A stretch of DNA of 64,000 nt from an uncultured Prevotellaceae bacterium (GTDB lineage: Bacteria; Bacteroidota; Bacteroidia; Bacteroidales; Bacteroidaceae): assembly GCA_902763615.1 (NCBI GenBank), contig CACWSX010000003.1:1-64000 (forward strand), written 5' to 3'. Shown here piece after piece: positions 1-8,789 of this stretch. Position 1 is the stretch's first letter. Each line of letters starts with the position of its first letter. The position numbers and the translations under genes are program-made. Under the pieces are notes generated by a model. It was not told the origin of the DNA. It saw nothing but the letters and a program-made list of their open reading frames with translations, and did not search any database.

Positions 1-108
1 CTCCTGGTTCTCCTGAGCCCTCTCATCCTCGCGTTTAACAAGGAAGTGTATCATTGATATCAGCTGGTCTTTTTCCATAGAAGCGTATGGATCTTCCGCC
101 CTCATCAT
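1..108 (-). mobile_element. IS66-like transposase, N-terminal end only (runs off window)
   Basis: A reading frame starts at 108 (MMRAEDPYAS...) and is still open at base 1, giving a charged, helical N-terminus of about 36 residues (MEKDQLISMIHFLVKREDER). Its start overlaps the stop of the upstream frame as ATGATGA, the arrangement of linked IS genes. Together with the GTAAGC-type terminal repeat at 557, this suggests the start of an IS66-family transposase. The IS66 assignment is an inference: the conserved core of the transposase lies outside the window. Confidence 0.45.
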
Positions 109-535
109 ACCACCTCCAATCTCTCAATCAGATGCTTGAGTTCGGTGAAACTAATTCCAGTCTTCACAATCTTCATTCCGTCAGGGAACTTGATGCTGAT
201 GGAGATCTTCTTACTGATGTTTGCTACTTTGTCGGTCGGGTATTTGAAAGGGTGTCTGACAGGATCATGAACCTTACTCTCCTCACTCACCTTTTCAGCT
301 TCCGCCAGAATCTCCGCCTCTTCTTCAGCGGGCATTCCTGTCACTGTTATCGGATAGACCTTCTTATGCGTCTTCCTGTACCATTTGTCGAAAGTTGGAA
401 AGTCCGCTCGAGCTCTGCTCGCTTGCTACCAACGGGACGCAAGAACCAAAGGCTCTCAAAATCTTTTGAACTGTACACCATAGATCTCATTCTTAAAACG
501 AGTCCAAAGGTATCAAATTCTCTATTCATACACAA
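105..535 (-). pseudogene. IS66-like accessory ORF, disrupted by a short palindromic insert
   Basis: Two frames, starting at 535 (MCMNREFDTFGL) and ending at 105 (...ELKHLIERLEVV), read as one accessory IS protein of about 135 residues that has been split. The break falls at about 400-440, exactly where a short palindrome (CGAGCTCTGCTCG, 409-421) sits. Downstream of it the second frame continues as FPTFDKWYRKTHKKVYPITV before the Met at 344. The likely reading is an IS gene interrupted by a small repeat. The position, just inside the terminal repeat at 538-557 and directly upstream of the transposase start, supports an IS accessory role; the exact family is uncertain. Confidence 0.45.
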
Positions 536-537
536 TA

Positions 538-557
538 CGTCAAAATTGACAGCTTAC
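538..557 (-). repeat. IS66-like terminal repeat, copy A
   Basis: Read on the minus strand the 20 bases are GTAAGCTGTCAATTTTGACG. Near-identical sequences occur at 14130 and 37820. IS66 elements characteristically begin with GTAAG, and here the interior of the element points left, towards the disrupted accessory ORF. The repeat lies 70 bp from the end of the defence operon. Confidence 0.55.
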
Positions 558-626
558 ACCTATAATGTAGAGTATCATATACTTTCCTTCACAACTTTCA
601 TTGTAATAAGCGTATTTAAAATCTCC

Positions 627-1313
627 CTATTTCTTCTCTCTCAGCAACCAATTACTCATACCGGTATTAATTATATCACCCCCGAAAAGTGGTTTTAGAT
701 CAACCATATTTTCAAAGAACTTCTGATACTCTTCTTTGATATTATTCTTGATAACTGATGGGATTACTACTTTATCTGCAGTCCGTTCAAAGAACCTCTC
801 TGTCTCTTTCAATAGCGTATCATCACCAATGGTATTCATCCTGAATTCGCCATAACTTACCATAGTCAAAACACCATAATTGACGGCCGCTCTGATTCCG
901 AACCCACTCTTCATGGGGCTTACATGACATTTATAGTTGATAATATCAACCAGCCCACACATATTAGCCACTACATCTATGACACCATCCATTTCAGATT
1001 TCTGGGTCGTGTCAAATACTAATACCACTTTATTCCCGAGTGCTTTGAACACACACAGTTTTTCCATACCCCGCGCTATCTCATAGAGCTCGTTATATAA
1101 AGCACTATAAGCCCGCCCAATAAATGTTGGTTCGAGTTCATGAAATCCGTATGTGATATTGGCGACCACTATACAGTATTTCTTCGTTACCGCTATAGGT
1201 AAGCGAAAGCTACTCATACCTCCTACAATATCACTTGGTTCAACGGAATACCCTTTCAGCAAAGAGTCTATCCTTTCCAATGATTCATTCAGCAAATATT
1301 GCTTTATTGCCAT
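627..1313 (-). CDS. Nucleotidyl-cyclase-fold protein of the RADAR-like operon, probably catalytically inactive
   Basis: A 228-residue protein. Residues 45-190 follow the order of a class III nucleotidyl cyclase domain: a beta strand with VVANITYGF (49-57), the GNKVVLVF turn (93-100), the strand GIRAAVNYG (139-147), IGDDTLLKETERF (162-174) and KVVIPSVI (181-188). In active cyclases, including the uridylate/cytidylate cyclases of Pycsar defence, the first and second elements carry the metal-binding Asp residues; here the equivalent positions look like Asn52 and Asn94. I therefore infer a nucleotide-binding or regulatory role rather than catalysis. The gene starts 29 nt inside the end of the deaminase gene, so it is very likely translated with it. 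No membrane segment or separate effector domain is visible. The fold call is by eye and needs a profile search. Confidence 0.55.
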   Translation of the reverse strand: MAIKQYLLNESLERIDSLLKGYSVEPSDIVGGMSSFRLPIAVTKKYCIVVANITYGFHELEPTFIGRAYSALYNELYEIARGMEKLCVFKALGNKVVLVFDTTQKSEMDGVIDVVANMCGLVDIINYKCHVSPMKSGFGIRAAVNYGVLTMVSYGEFRMNTIGDDTLLKETERFFERTADKVVIPSVIKNNIKEEYQKFFENMVDLKPLFGGDIINTGMSNWLLREKK

Positions 1314-3744
1314 CTTTTGTAAATCTATGTTTCATGGATGCTCCTGCAATTCCTTTCAGATAAGTTTCAATCGGAGAGTCATCCCACATTTGTCCTTTAT
1401 CTTGTTTTTTCTCTTTCATTGCTGCACCGATCAGTGCATACTCATTGTCTATCGAGGTGGCCAAAATGCCCTTGTCATCCGTTCCAAGTCCTATCCCGAA
1501 CTGGCTTCCGGCATGGCTGTCGGGTCGGCGAAGTACAAACATCGGATGCTCGTCATAGCCTTTAATATTCGATATCAGCACATTCGATGTCGGATTTGAT
1601 TCAATAACAATCTTCTTACCCTCTATCTCCTTCCTCAGTTTCAACTGTACTGCCTGCACCAGTTTCGCATATTCCGCTGTAATAACAAAATGCTCTGGTT
1701 CATTACCACGACTATATATTTGGGTATTAAAAAGATATTCGTCTCTCCATCGAATAACATCTCCATCAGAGCGAAGTTCATCAATTCCCTTGCCTCCTAA
1801 CAGGATTGTACTACGCCATGGGGTGTCATTTCCCAAGTCTTCATCATTACATACCTCCATCACATCATCACTTCGGAGCCTCATACTCCCGAAATACTTG
1901 TCGACATCGAATGATCCGCTGTACCCGATCTTTCCATACATCTCCTCCGCATAGTCTATCAATCTCTTAACAACTCCTCCATAACCAATTATCTTAAATG
2001 CCTTACTCTTCATTACAAGCCAAATGAGATTATCCAGCAAATACTGTCGTGGAAGGACCAATTCATAAGCGTTTCTCGTATAAAAAGCATGGGCATTCTG
2101 TCCCAAAGCAAGCGCATGCCCGATTCGTTGCCCCTCTCCTAATTCAAAAAATAACACAGCCTCATCAATAGCTCTAAGTCCATCTACAATATCAAAGAAA
2201 TCTTCTCCTACATGAAAAGTGACATTATTGACACCCCATGCCCGGGCATATCTAACCAGATGCGCTACCGTCTCAGGCCTTGTATAGACCTCTGAACCAG
2301 CAAAATCTATACCCATATATAAATTGCCAGACTTTAATATCGTGGCCACCGCCTTGCTCATATCTTTTTTCCATTCTGCCCTTTTAGCATTTCGATAGCG
2401 ATCCAGACTCTTAAAATCAGGTTCTTTCAGTAAGTGATACACGATAGATAGTCTGTGACATACATCTTTGTAATAGAGTCTCTCATCTGTTTGGATGCTT
2501 CTGTTGTACCGAAGTTTATGAAGATATTCTTCTGCTCCCACACAAACTCTTCCTTCTACATAGTGGTTCTCGTTTTCTATGCTCGTCTGTACGCCATACC
2601 TGTCTCTGGCATCTTTCAGGCGTACATCCTGTTTGGAGAAGGCCTCTTTTCTACAATTATAATTCTTGAAATTCGATAGCCCAGTTTTACGGTTCGTATA
2701 AAGCAACTCTTTCCTATATTCAGTCTTAATGCGTTCATAAAGATAAACCAAATGCGCCACTCGCTTGTCTTTTAGCTGTCTTGCCAAGTACTTCCTGAAG
2801 AATTTGTATTCTATTTGTCTTTCCCCAAATAACACTATATATGGCGATCTTGACTGCATATCGGTTTCTGAAACATTCACGGCATAGTCTATGAATCTCG
2901 TGCTATCGTAATATGTGACTGTCAGATGGCGTAGATAGTCTATATCCTCTTGAACCTCTTTTACGTTATCATTATAGTAAGATAGCCATGAATCGCTTTG
3001 CCCCGAGAAAACCTTCTCAAAGACATCTTCTTCTTTCAAATTCTCCAGCACATAACAACGATACAGACAACTCCTGATTTTAGCAGCTAAGATACACCAT
3101 TGGTAAAGATCAGAAAATATATAATCATGCAACACAACAGGGTTATCCATTGGATTCTGCAACCACTTGAACGATTCTTCTCTGCCTACAATCTGGTTCA
3201 TCAGACTAATCCATCCAAAGAGAAAAGAATTGTATGTCGCATTCAAATGGCTATGAATATCACATACGCCATCTTTTAAAGCATTATCCACGATATCACA
3301 ATCTATACCAGCAACTTCCTTCCAACTAAAATTTGTTCTCTTTCCCGTATCACTACCTGCCAAATGAATAATAATAGGCAGTTCCTCTCCGATAAGCAGT
3401 GTCGTTTCTCTCCATTTCAAAAGATAATCAAGCCTGACCACTACCCTTCCATTTTTCTCAGTCAAAACCTCATCTGTCCAGCTCTTTATCAACAAGAAAC
3501 ATCTGTCAATGGCTCCCTGCCCCCCATTTCTCGTTTCATATTTCATCCATTCCCCATTCATCAGGTCTACCGCCTGTTTGATAACAGCCTGATTCATATC
3601 CTCTTCCCTGACGCTCATAATTTTATTTATGTCGCCAAGAAATTGTTTATCCCTTCCTTTCTCTGTCTTTAAGATAAGACCGAGTATATCGTCTAAGGGA
3701 TAATCATAGAACACAGATTTTATAGCAGATCTGAGGAATCTCAT
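1285..3744 (-). CDS. rdrB: RdrB-like adenosine deaminase (RADAR anti-phage system)
   Basis: An 819-residue amidohydrolase-fold deaminase, about twice the length of ordinary adenosine deaminase and in the range of RdrB. Zinc and catalytic elements are visible in order: H164-S-H166 in DIHSHLN, HVGE (H511, E514), RIGHAL (H543), ESNPTSN (715-721) and GLGTDD (D756/D757). In RADAR, RdrB deaminates adenosine nucleotides (originally reported for RNA, later also for ATP) as a large assembly activated with RdrA during phage infection. The assignment rests on this catalytic set, the size and the adjacent KAP-like ATPase of matching size 11 nt upstream. The long insertions between the HxH and HVGE motifs (about 170-470) are expected for RdrB rather than for housekeeping deaminases. 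The stop overlaps the start of the cyclase-like gene. Confidence 0.85.
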   Translation of the reverse strand: MRFLRSAIKSVFYDYPLDDILGLILKTEKGRDKQFLGDINKIMSVREEDMNQAVIKQAVDLMNGEWMKYETRNGGQGAIDRCFLLIKSWTDEVLTEKNGRVVVRLDYLLKWRETTLLIGEELPIIIHLAGSDTGKRTNFSWKEVAGIDCDIVDNALKDGVCDIHSHLNATYNSFLFGWISLMNQIVGREESFKWLQNPMDNPVVLHDYIFSDLYQWCILAAKIRSCLYRCYVLENLKEEDVFEKVFSGQSDSWLSYYNDNVKEVQEDIDYLRHLTVTYYDSTRFIDYAVNVSETDMQSRSPYIVLFGERQIEYKFFRKYLARQLKDKRVAHLVYLYERIKTEYRKELLYTNRKTGLSNFKNYNCRKEAFSKQDVRLKDARDRYGVQTSIENENHYVEGRVCVGAEEYLHKLRYNRSIQTDERLYYKDVCHRLSIVYHLLKEPDFKSLDRYRNAKRAEWKKDMSKAVATILKSGNLYMGIDFAGSEVYTRPETVAHLVRYARAWGVNNVTFHVGEDFFDIVDGLRAIDEAVLFFELGEGQRIGHALALGQNAHAFYTRNAYELVLPRQYLLDNLIWLVMKSKAFKIIGYGGVVKRLIDYAEEMYGKIGYSGSFDVDKYFGSMRLRSDDVMEVCNDEDLGNDTPWRSTILLGGKGIDELRSDGDVIRWRDEYLFNTQIYSRGNEPEHFVITAEYAKLVQAVQLKLRKEIEGKKIVIESNPTSNVLISNIKGYDEHPMFVLRRPDSHAGSQFGIGLGTDDKGILATSIDNEYALIGAAMKEKKQDKGQMWDDSPIETYLKGIAGASMKHRFTKDGNKAIFAE

Positions 3745-3755
3745 TCCTTCTTATA

Positions 3756-6206
3756 TTAGGTTTGCAATTGTTGTGCTCTCCTGTTCTGTTGTTTCCGCAC
3801 TTCATACGAAAACATCAGTTCTTTAAATTTAGCCGCATCGCTGGCCTGAAGCTCTTCTGCAATCACATTCAGGAACTTGTATTCTATCTTCTTAGGTTTG
3901 CCGTCTTCCTGCTTATCATAGGTCTTCACGTCAAGGTTCTCCAACATCTTTTGGTAGAAAGAAGCTATCAATGTTGTGCCATCATCGCCATTAAGACTCA
4001 CATTATCCATACTTTCTAGCCTTTCCTTTATCATGGTCATAATCTCCGCATTGCGTAAGATGGCATCCGAGGCTAGCCTCTTTTCTTGGTAGTCAAGGTC
4101 ATTCTGTTTGTCTGGTTCACGGGTCACCATCTTTATCATAAGTTTTCTAAGTAATGACCATTCATGATTTCTAGCGTACTCATACATGCCATCAAATATT
4201 TCCGAATATCGATCATACGTAAACTTAACGTTGATTAGATTGACAAATGGAGCCAGTATATCAAACACATAGCAATTCACGTCATATCCAAACGACTCCA
4301 CAAAATACGGATTCGGCCTCTCTCTTTCTATCACAGCTTCTGTCATGCCTTCAGTATATGTGCGACGGGATATGAACATCATGAATAACTCTGCCATACG
4401 GAATCGCTTTTCAAAGTCCTGTCTATTAAAACCAGCCTGATTGCTTTCATATTTCACTTTGTCAGATTTTAATTCTTTCAAAAACTCGTTAAAATCTTCC
4501 CCATCCATACAGAGCAAATCAGAGGGAATATCTTCCCCAGAGATAGTGGTACTCAGTATTTCTTTCGGTTGATAGGTGAAATAAGATCCATTTACGATGC
4601 CTTGCATATAGTTGGTAGTATAAAACCAGGAATCGAATTTGTATATCTGGGTATCATCTACCTTCTTCTTGGGATGGAGAGTATCCATATTCACACTAAT
4701 CATATCATAATACGTGTACATCATGATAGAATAGAATGATTTCAAGAAGAATACCAGTAGCTTACTTTCTCTATCCACTGCATTCCTTTCAATATAGTTC
4801 AATACATAAAACACATCACCTATAGAAATGTTATAAGCATAATTCGCCGAGGATAGTATTTCCTTGTAATAGCTGGTCTCTGTAGTTCCTGTATCTACTT
4901 TTTTCTTTAAGTATTGAACAACCATTTTGTTCACAGTACTTTGGTCGTTATAAGTCAGTTTCTGTACAAATGTCTGATCTTCCTTGCGCAATTGCTGCGA
5001 CCACGTATTATATAGATAGGATTGGAATATTCGTTTATTCTCTAGATTTCTGTTCTTTACTTTCTCATCATCAGAATTCTTATCATATTCTTTCATAGAC
5101 AGTAGCAGACCTAACAGATGTCTCAAGCTACGCAGATCGTCCGGAACAATTAACGAAACATTCAGAACGCTGTTATAATACAAATATCTGGTCTTTTCAA
5201 AAATTAGCTGTACTACAGCCTGCTTCACGGATTCAAACTTCAAAGGTTCCTCATTTTCTGTTGCATCATATTTTGTTATCTCTAATTTACGGTTACACAA
5301 GTCTAATATCCTAGGCATCTCAACTCGGTAGTGTAGAGGAATCAATTTATTTATATACTTGGCTGCAATGTTATCAAAACTGATGGAATCATCTTGGTGA
5401 TGCAGGTCGTTCACAAAGCTAGTTTTTGTCACCTCAACTAACTGTTTGATACTGACAGACACCATAATAAAGCAGTTCTTCCCACCCAGATACTTACTCA
5501 TCAGTTTGGTCATATCGTAGGCCTCATGCCAGTTATAGTCCATATCGTCTATCACGATTGCAAGCATATCGTGTTCGCTATACTTCAGATAGGAGCTTAG
5601 TAGTTTGTCCATGCATTCCCTAAGCGTCATGCTGGCTGCAAGTTCATCCAATTCTTCAATGGAGTCATAGAGATTTGTTTGTCCAGTTTCCAATAAGGTC
5701 GCATATTTCTTCACTTTATTGAAAAGTCCAAGAACCTCCCGTTGTTTTGTTTCATCATTCCGCCCTTCTCGTTTCCTTTTTCGCTCACATTCCTTGAAAT
5801 TCTGGAATAGCTGACCAACTACTAATTCTAGAATGTTATGTTCCTTATCAAAGAAGGCTGGTTCTATCATCTTCAAGAACTCTATCTTCTTGAAATCTAT
5901 TGAAGGTTCCTCCTCTGTCAAGATTTTAATCATTTCCGCATCAGCATGTTCGGCTATTTCTTGGACAGTCATCATACACGAAGTCTTTCCCTCGCCCCTG
6001 TTTCCACAAAATGTGATGATATTAGGTCTTGAAGCATCATGGCCCTCATCTTTCCTACTTGCTAATTCGTTAATCAACTTTAAGGCTTGAGCATACTGAT
6101 TTCTGAAAATGGAAGTATCATAATTCCCCTTTTCAATAACCACGCCATTTTCATCACCTTGATAAAATCTCAGTGGAACACTATTATCATACATATGACT
6201 TTCCAT
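3756..6206 (-). CDS. rdrA: RdrA-like P-loop ATPase (RADAR anti-phage system)
   Basis: An 816-residue P-loop ATPase. Walker A is GNRGEGKTS (68-76) and Walker B is LAIVIDDMD (215-223), the layout of KAP/STAND-like ATPases; the rest is a long helical region with no membrane segments. In RADAR, RdrA forms ATPase rings that bind and activate the RdrB deaminase. The gene is followed after 11 nt by the RdrB-like deaminase and preceded after 53 nt by the HEPN gene, so the three should be co-transcribed. Met1 and Met5 are both possible starts (6206 or 6194); I kept the longer. The family name depends on the paired deaminase as much as on the ATPase itself, whose C-terminal two thirds I cannot match to a named domain. 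Confidence 0.8.
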   Translation of the reverse strand: MESHMYDNSVPLRFYQGDENGVVIEKGNYDTSIFRNQYAQALKLINELASRKDEGHDASRPNIITFCGNRGEGKTSCMMTVQEIAEHADAEMIKILTEEEPSIDFKKIEFLKMIEPAFFDKEHNILELVVGQLFQNFKECERKRKREGRNDETKQREVLGLFNKVKKYATLLETGQTNLYDSIEELDELAASMTLRECMDKLLSSYLKYSEHDMLAIVIDDMDYNWHEAYDMTKLMSKYLGGKNCFIMVSVSIKQLVEVTKTSFVNDLHHQDDSISFDNIAAKYINKLIPLHYRVEMPRILDLCNRKLEITKYDATENEEPLKFESVKQAVVQLIFEKTRYLYYNSVLNVSLIVPDDLRSLRHLLGLLLSMKEYDKNSDDEKVKNRNLENKRIFQSYLYNTWSQQLRKEDQTFVQKLTYNDQSTVNKMVVQYLKKKVDTGTTETSYYKEILSSANYAYNISIGDVFYVLNYIERNAVDRESKLLVFFLKSFYSIMMYTYYDMISVNMDTLHPKKKVDDTQIYKFDSWFYTTNYMQGIVNGSYFTYQPKEILSTTISGEDIPSDLLCMDGEDFNEFLKELKSDKVKYESNQAGFNRQDFEKRFRMAELFMMFISRRTYTEGMTEAVIERERPNPYFVESFGYDVNCYVFDILAPFVNLINVKFTYDRYSEIFDGMYEYARNHEWSLLRKLMIKMVTREPDKQNDLDYQEKRLASDAILRNAEIMTMIKERLESMDNVSLNGDDGTTLIASFYQKMLENLDVKTYDKQEDGKPKKIEYKFLNVIAEELQASDAAKFKELMFSYEVRKQQNRRAQQLQT

Positions 6207-6259
6207 ATCTCATTTTTTATCGTAATGTAACATCCACCACTACATCCAAACTCTCCCTC

Positions 6260-7546
6260 TTACCCATGCCTAAAATAAGGATAAGCCTTAAAGTCAAAAT
6301 CAGGATTCAACTCCACGATTCTTTCATAAATAATACTATTGTCTCTTCTTGCCCTCCGCCGATCGTAAAGCTGGCTGTTTTCATTGACGCATTTCACTAT
6401 TTGCTCCAACTGAGCTAATGTAAACTGATAAACATACGGTTCAATAAACTCCGTAAAACGACTATCTCCCGCATCATACGAATAGCTACGACCATAATGC
6501 TGAATATTGTAATCCAATGCCAATGCAGGACTAATATTCTCACGCAGGTAAAGAGAAAGGAAACCGGCAGAGCCTTCCTTTTCGGGTCTCGCTCCAAAAA
6601 TATGTTCAATGACATTAGTTGCTCTGAATATTCCAAGAGCCATTAAATCAGTATTCTGGTCAATGCCATTGTTAATAGTGAGTTTAACGTCTTCTGACAA
6701 TTTGTCAAAAAATTCTGGGTAAACATCAAAGTACTTCACCAACATACGAAAGCGTCGACAGTCTCCAATGTGGATATGTCGTCCAAAATATGCTTTTTCA
6801 TTTTCAAATCGCTCAAGAAAAATGTCCTTGTGTCTCTTTACCATCAGCCGAAGTGTTGTAAAGTTCACTCCCCTATTTTCACGACAGTCTTGGTCAGCCA
6901 ATTCAAAGACAAGTTTCCACAGCGACTTGAAGAAATGATACTCATCATCAACACTATTCAACTTGTCAAGATACTTTGCGGTAATATAGTTCTCTAGATC
7001 TTTGCTGACAGTTAACCGGCTTTTTGCATTTGCAATATCTGTGAGGAATATATTGAAAAGGTCTTTCTTGTAATATGCCGACTTGGTCAGAATACCATCT
7101 AACATATTGTATATATGACCTAATACGATGTCCGCATTGGGTCGATATAACTCTTGGTTACCATTGATAACAGGATGGGCACAGAGATGTCGTAAGCTCT
7201 GTAAGGAAATCACATTGCTATAATCAGGTATCTCCAATACCCTATTAGCATCCTTACACTTCTCTACCAACTGCTTTTCCCATTCTGCTGATGTTGGATT
7301 CTGTGTTTGAAGGGCTCTGACATCGTCAAGTATCTGTTGCGCTCTTACATCTCCATAGACATTCACTAGCTCATCGAGCTTATATATGATGTCGCAGATA
7401 ACCGTTGCATAGAGCATTACTACAGTAGAACGATAGTTCCCTGAATAATAGCAACTGAGCACTTCGTCAAAGTACTCGCGAGTACGACTATCCTGTATCT
7501 GCTGCTTTCGCTTATCAATTATAGGATTATTCATACTATTTATCAA
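6260..7546 (-). CDS. HEPN-domain protein heading the RADAR-like operon, putative RNase
   Basis: A 428-residue soluble protein. The N-terminal ~190 residues are helical, with YFDEVLSCYYSGNYRSTVVM followed by SLRHLCAHP (117-125). R119-H120-x3-H124 fits the Rx4-6H catalytic motif of HEPN ribonucleases, including a polar residue right after the Arg and a Pro after the His. The remaining ~240 residues are helical and not recognised. It is the first gene of the operon, 53 nt before the ATPase, with no other promoter seen between them. The accessory genes I know for RADAR (SLATT-type RdrC, Csx27-like RdrD) are membrane proteins, so this one is different. It might be a second effector, a toxin kept in check by the ATPase, or a regulator; the sequence does not decide. 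Confidence 0.6.
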   Translation of the reverse strand: MINSMNNPIIDKRKQQIQDSRTREYFDEVLSCYYSGNYRSTVVMLYATVICDIIYKLDELVNVYGDVRAQQILDDVRALQTQNPTSAEWEKQLVEKCKDANRVLEIPDYSNVISLQSLRHLCAHPVINGNQELYRPNADIVLGHIYNMLDGILTKSAYYKKDLFNIFLTDIANAKSRLTVSKDLENYITAKYLDKLNSVDDEYHFFKSLWKLVFELADQDCRENRGVNFTTLRLMVKRHKDIFLERFENEKAYFGRHIHIGDCRRFRMLVKYFDVYPEFFDKLSEDVKLTINNGIDQNTDLMALGIFRATNVIEHIFGARPEKEGSAGFLSLYLRENISPALALDYNIQHYGRSYSYDAGDSRFTEFIEPYVYQFTLAQLEQIVKCVNENSQLYDRRRARRDNSIIYERIVELNPDFDFKAYPYFRHG

Positions 7547-7632
7547 TGAAATGCTTAATGAAATCTTTTCTTAGGAGATATAATATTCTTTAGGCCACAA
7601 CCTACCTATTCCACCATCAGAAATTCACGAAT

Positions 7633-7914
7633 TTAAGTATCTATTTGTTGCCATTGATCTATCATATCAACAGTTTCCGTTATCCTTTCCTCAGAATCAT
7701 AAAAATACTCCTCAAAATGTCCCCTAATACAAACGCAAGTCTCTGAAGTATCCTTATGCCTATGAATAGGCATCACCGTTCCAGGCTCGAGCGCATTGAG
7801 CATTCTCTGACTATTATCTTCTGCACTATTCCTTAAATCGAGATTACATCTCAATCTTGGAGAAGCTTTTGCCTTTGCAGACAATTCATCAAGTATTTCC
7901 TTTGTAATAATCAT
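7633..7914 (-). pseudogene. wbuC: WbuC-type cupin, C-terminally truncated
   Basis: The 93 residues match the N-terminal part of the WbuC family of cupin-fold proteins found in O-antigen and capsule clusters. Visible are ITKEILDELSAKAKASPRLR, the metal-binding HRHKDTSETCVC stretch (HxH plus Glu) and GHFEEYFYDSEE. Full-length relatives run to about 130-150 residues, with a second cupin motif around IPAGxWH. Here the frame degenerates after ITETVDMI and stops, so the second metal-binding half is missing. The truncation faces the defence operon, which begins about 85 bp away, suggesting that insertion or deletion at that junction removed the 3' end. Confidence 0.7.
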
Positions 7915-8038
7915 GTTGACGCTGGTTTATAGATAAAACAGGCGCTCGAGCTATGCTCGCTTTCTTGCTTAGGCAAGCGTTACCCTTCGGGATGCCGAGC
8001 GGTACCTTCAGGTCAAAGAACCTGTCCCGATGTTCGCG
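7915..8038. repeat. Intergenic short palindromic repeats
   Basis: This gap holds CGAGCTATGCTCG (7947-7959), a 5-bp stem with a 3-nt loop, followed by the small hairpins CTTGCTTAGGCAAG and CCTTCGGGATGCCGAGCGG. The same CGAGC-NNN-GCTCG palindrome with a different loop occurs at 409-421 inside the IS accessory ORF and at 254-266 of the 56 kb block (56254-56266) inside prfC. No gene is visible here. Confidence 0.6.
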
Positions 8039-8747
8039 TTAACGATAATAATCCTTATACCACTCTGCAAACTTTCTTAGTCCTTCTCTCAATGTGATCT
8101 TTGGTGTAAACCCGAAGTCACGTTCAAGGGCGGTGGCATCGGCGTAGGTGGTAGGAACATCACCAGGCTGCATGGGCACAAGCTTTTTGTGTGCCTCGAA
8201 ATCGAAGTCAGCAGGAAGGACACCGGCACGTACCAGTTCTTCTTGCAGGATATTTACAAAATCCAACAGGTTTTCCGGTTGACCACCACCAATGTTATAG
8301 ACCGCATATGGAGGAATGGGCAGCCCATCTTCACCCTTCTTACGCTCTGGAGCACCTTGCATTACAAGATACACACCCTCTACGATGTCATCGACATAGG
8401 TAAAGTCCCGACGACAGTTGCCATAATTGAAAATCTGCTATCATCCGTACTAAAAGGCACCTTCTTATTGCCACCATACACAGAACTGGAAGAAGCATAT
8501 ACCAAATGCTCTACCGGATTATGCCTACACGCCTCCAAAATGTTATAGAAGCCAATCATGTTGCACATGATATAGGCATCAGGATTGGTGATGCTATAGC
8601 GCACACAATAGTACCCTCACTCATTTCTTTAAATAAGCGTAGTACCAAATTCGACCCAATGAAACCAGCAGCACCAGTTACAAATATCGTCTTATTATCT
8701 AAGAGAATCGTTTGCATACTCTTTATTACGTCCCCATTGAGGTACAA
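8039..8747 (-). pseudogene. NAD-dependent sugar epimerase (UDP-glucuronate 4-epimerase type), two internal deletions
   Basis: Three pieces in order belong to one extended-SDR epimerase of the UDP-glucuronate 4-epimerase kind. They are the NAD-binding start (TIFVTGAAGFIGSNLVLRLF), the middle (RYSITNPDAYIMCNMIGFYN, then YASSSSVYGGNKKVPFSTDD) and the C-terminal third (NYGNCRRDFTYVDDIVEGVY to the end). The first join drops the segment between GTIV and RYSITNPD; the second drops the segment between FSTDD and NYGNCRRD, including the catalytic YxxxK. Both joins change frame. What remains is about 710 bp, where an intact gene needs about 1.1 kb. Dead as an enzyme; the neighbouring wbuC and aminotransferase genes show it was once part of the polysaccharide cluster. 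Confidence 0.85.
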
Positions 8748-8789
8748 ACAAGTATGAGCAGAATTGCCAAATAGCTTTCAAAAGGATCT

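Noticed and set aside
627-1313. Pycsar system (active pyrimidine cyclase)
   Set aside because: Both metal-binding Asp positions look like Asn and there is no Pycsar-type effector (TIR or membrane sensor) beside it; the neighbours fit RADAR instead.
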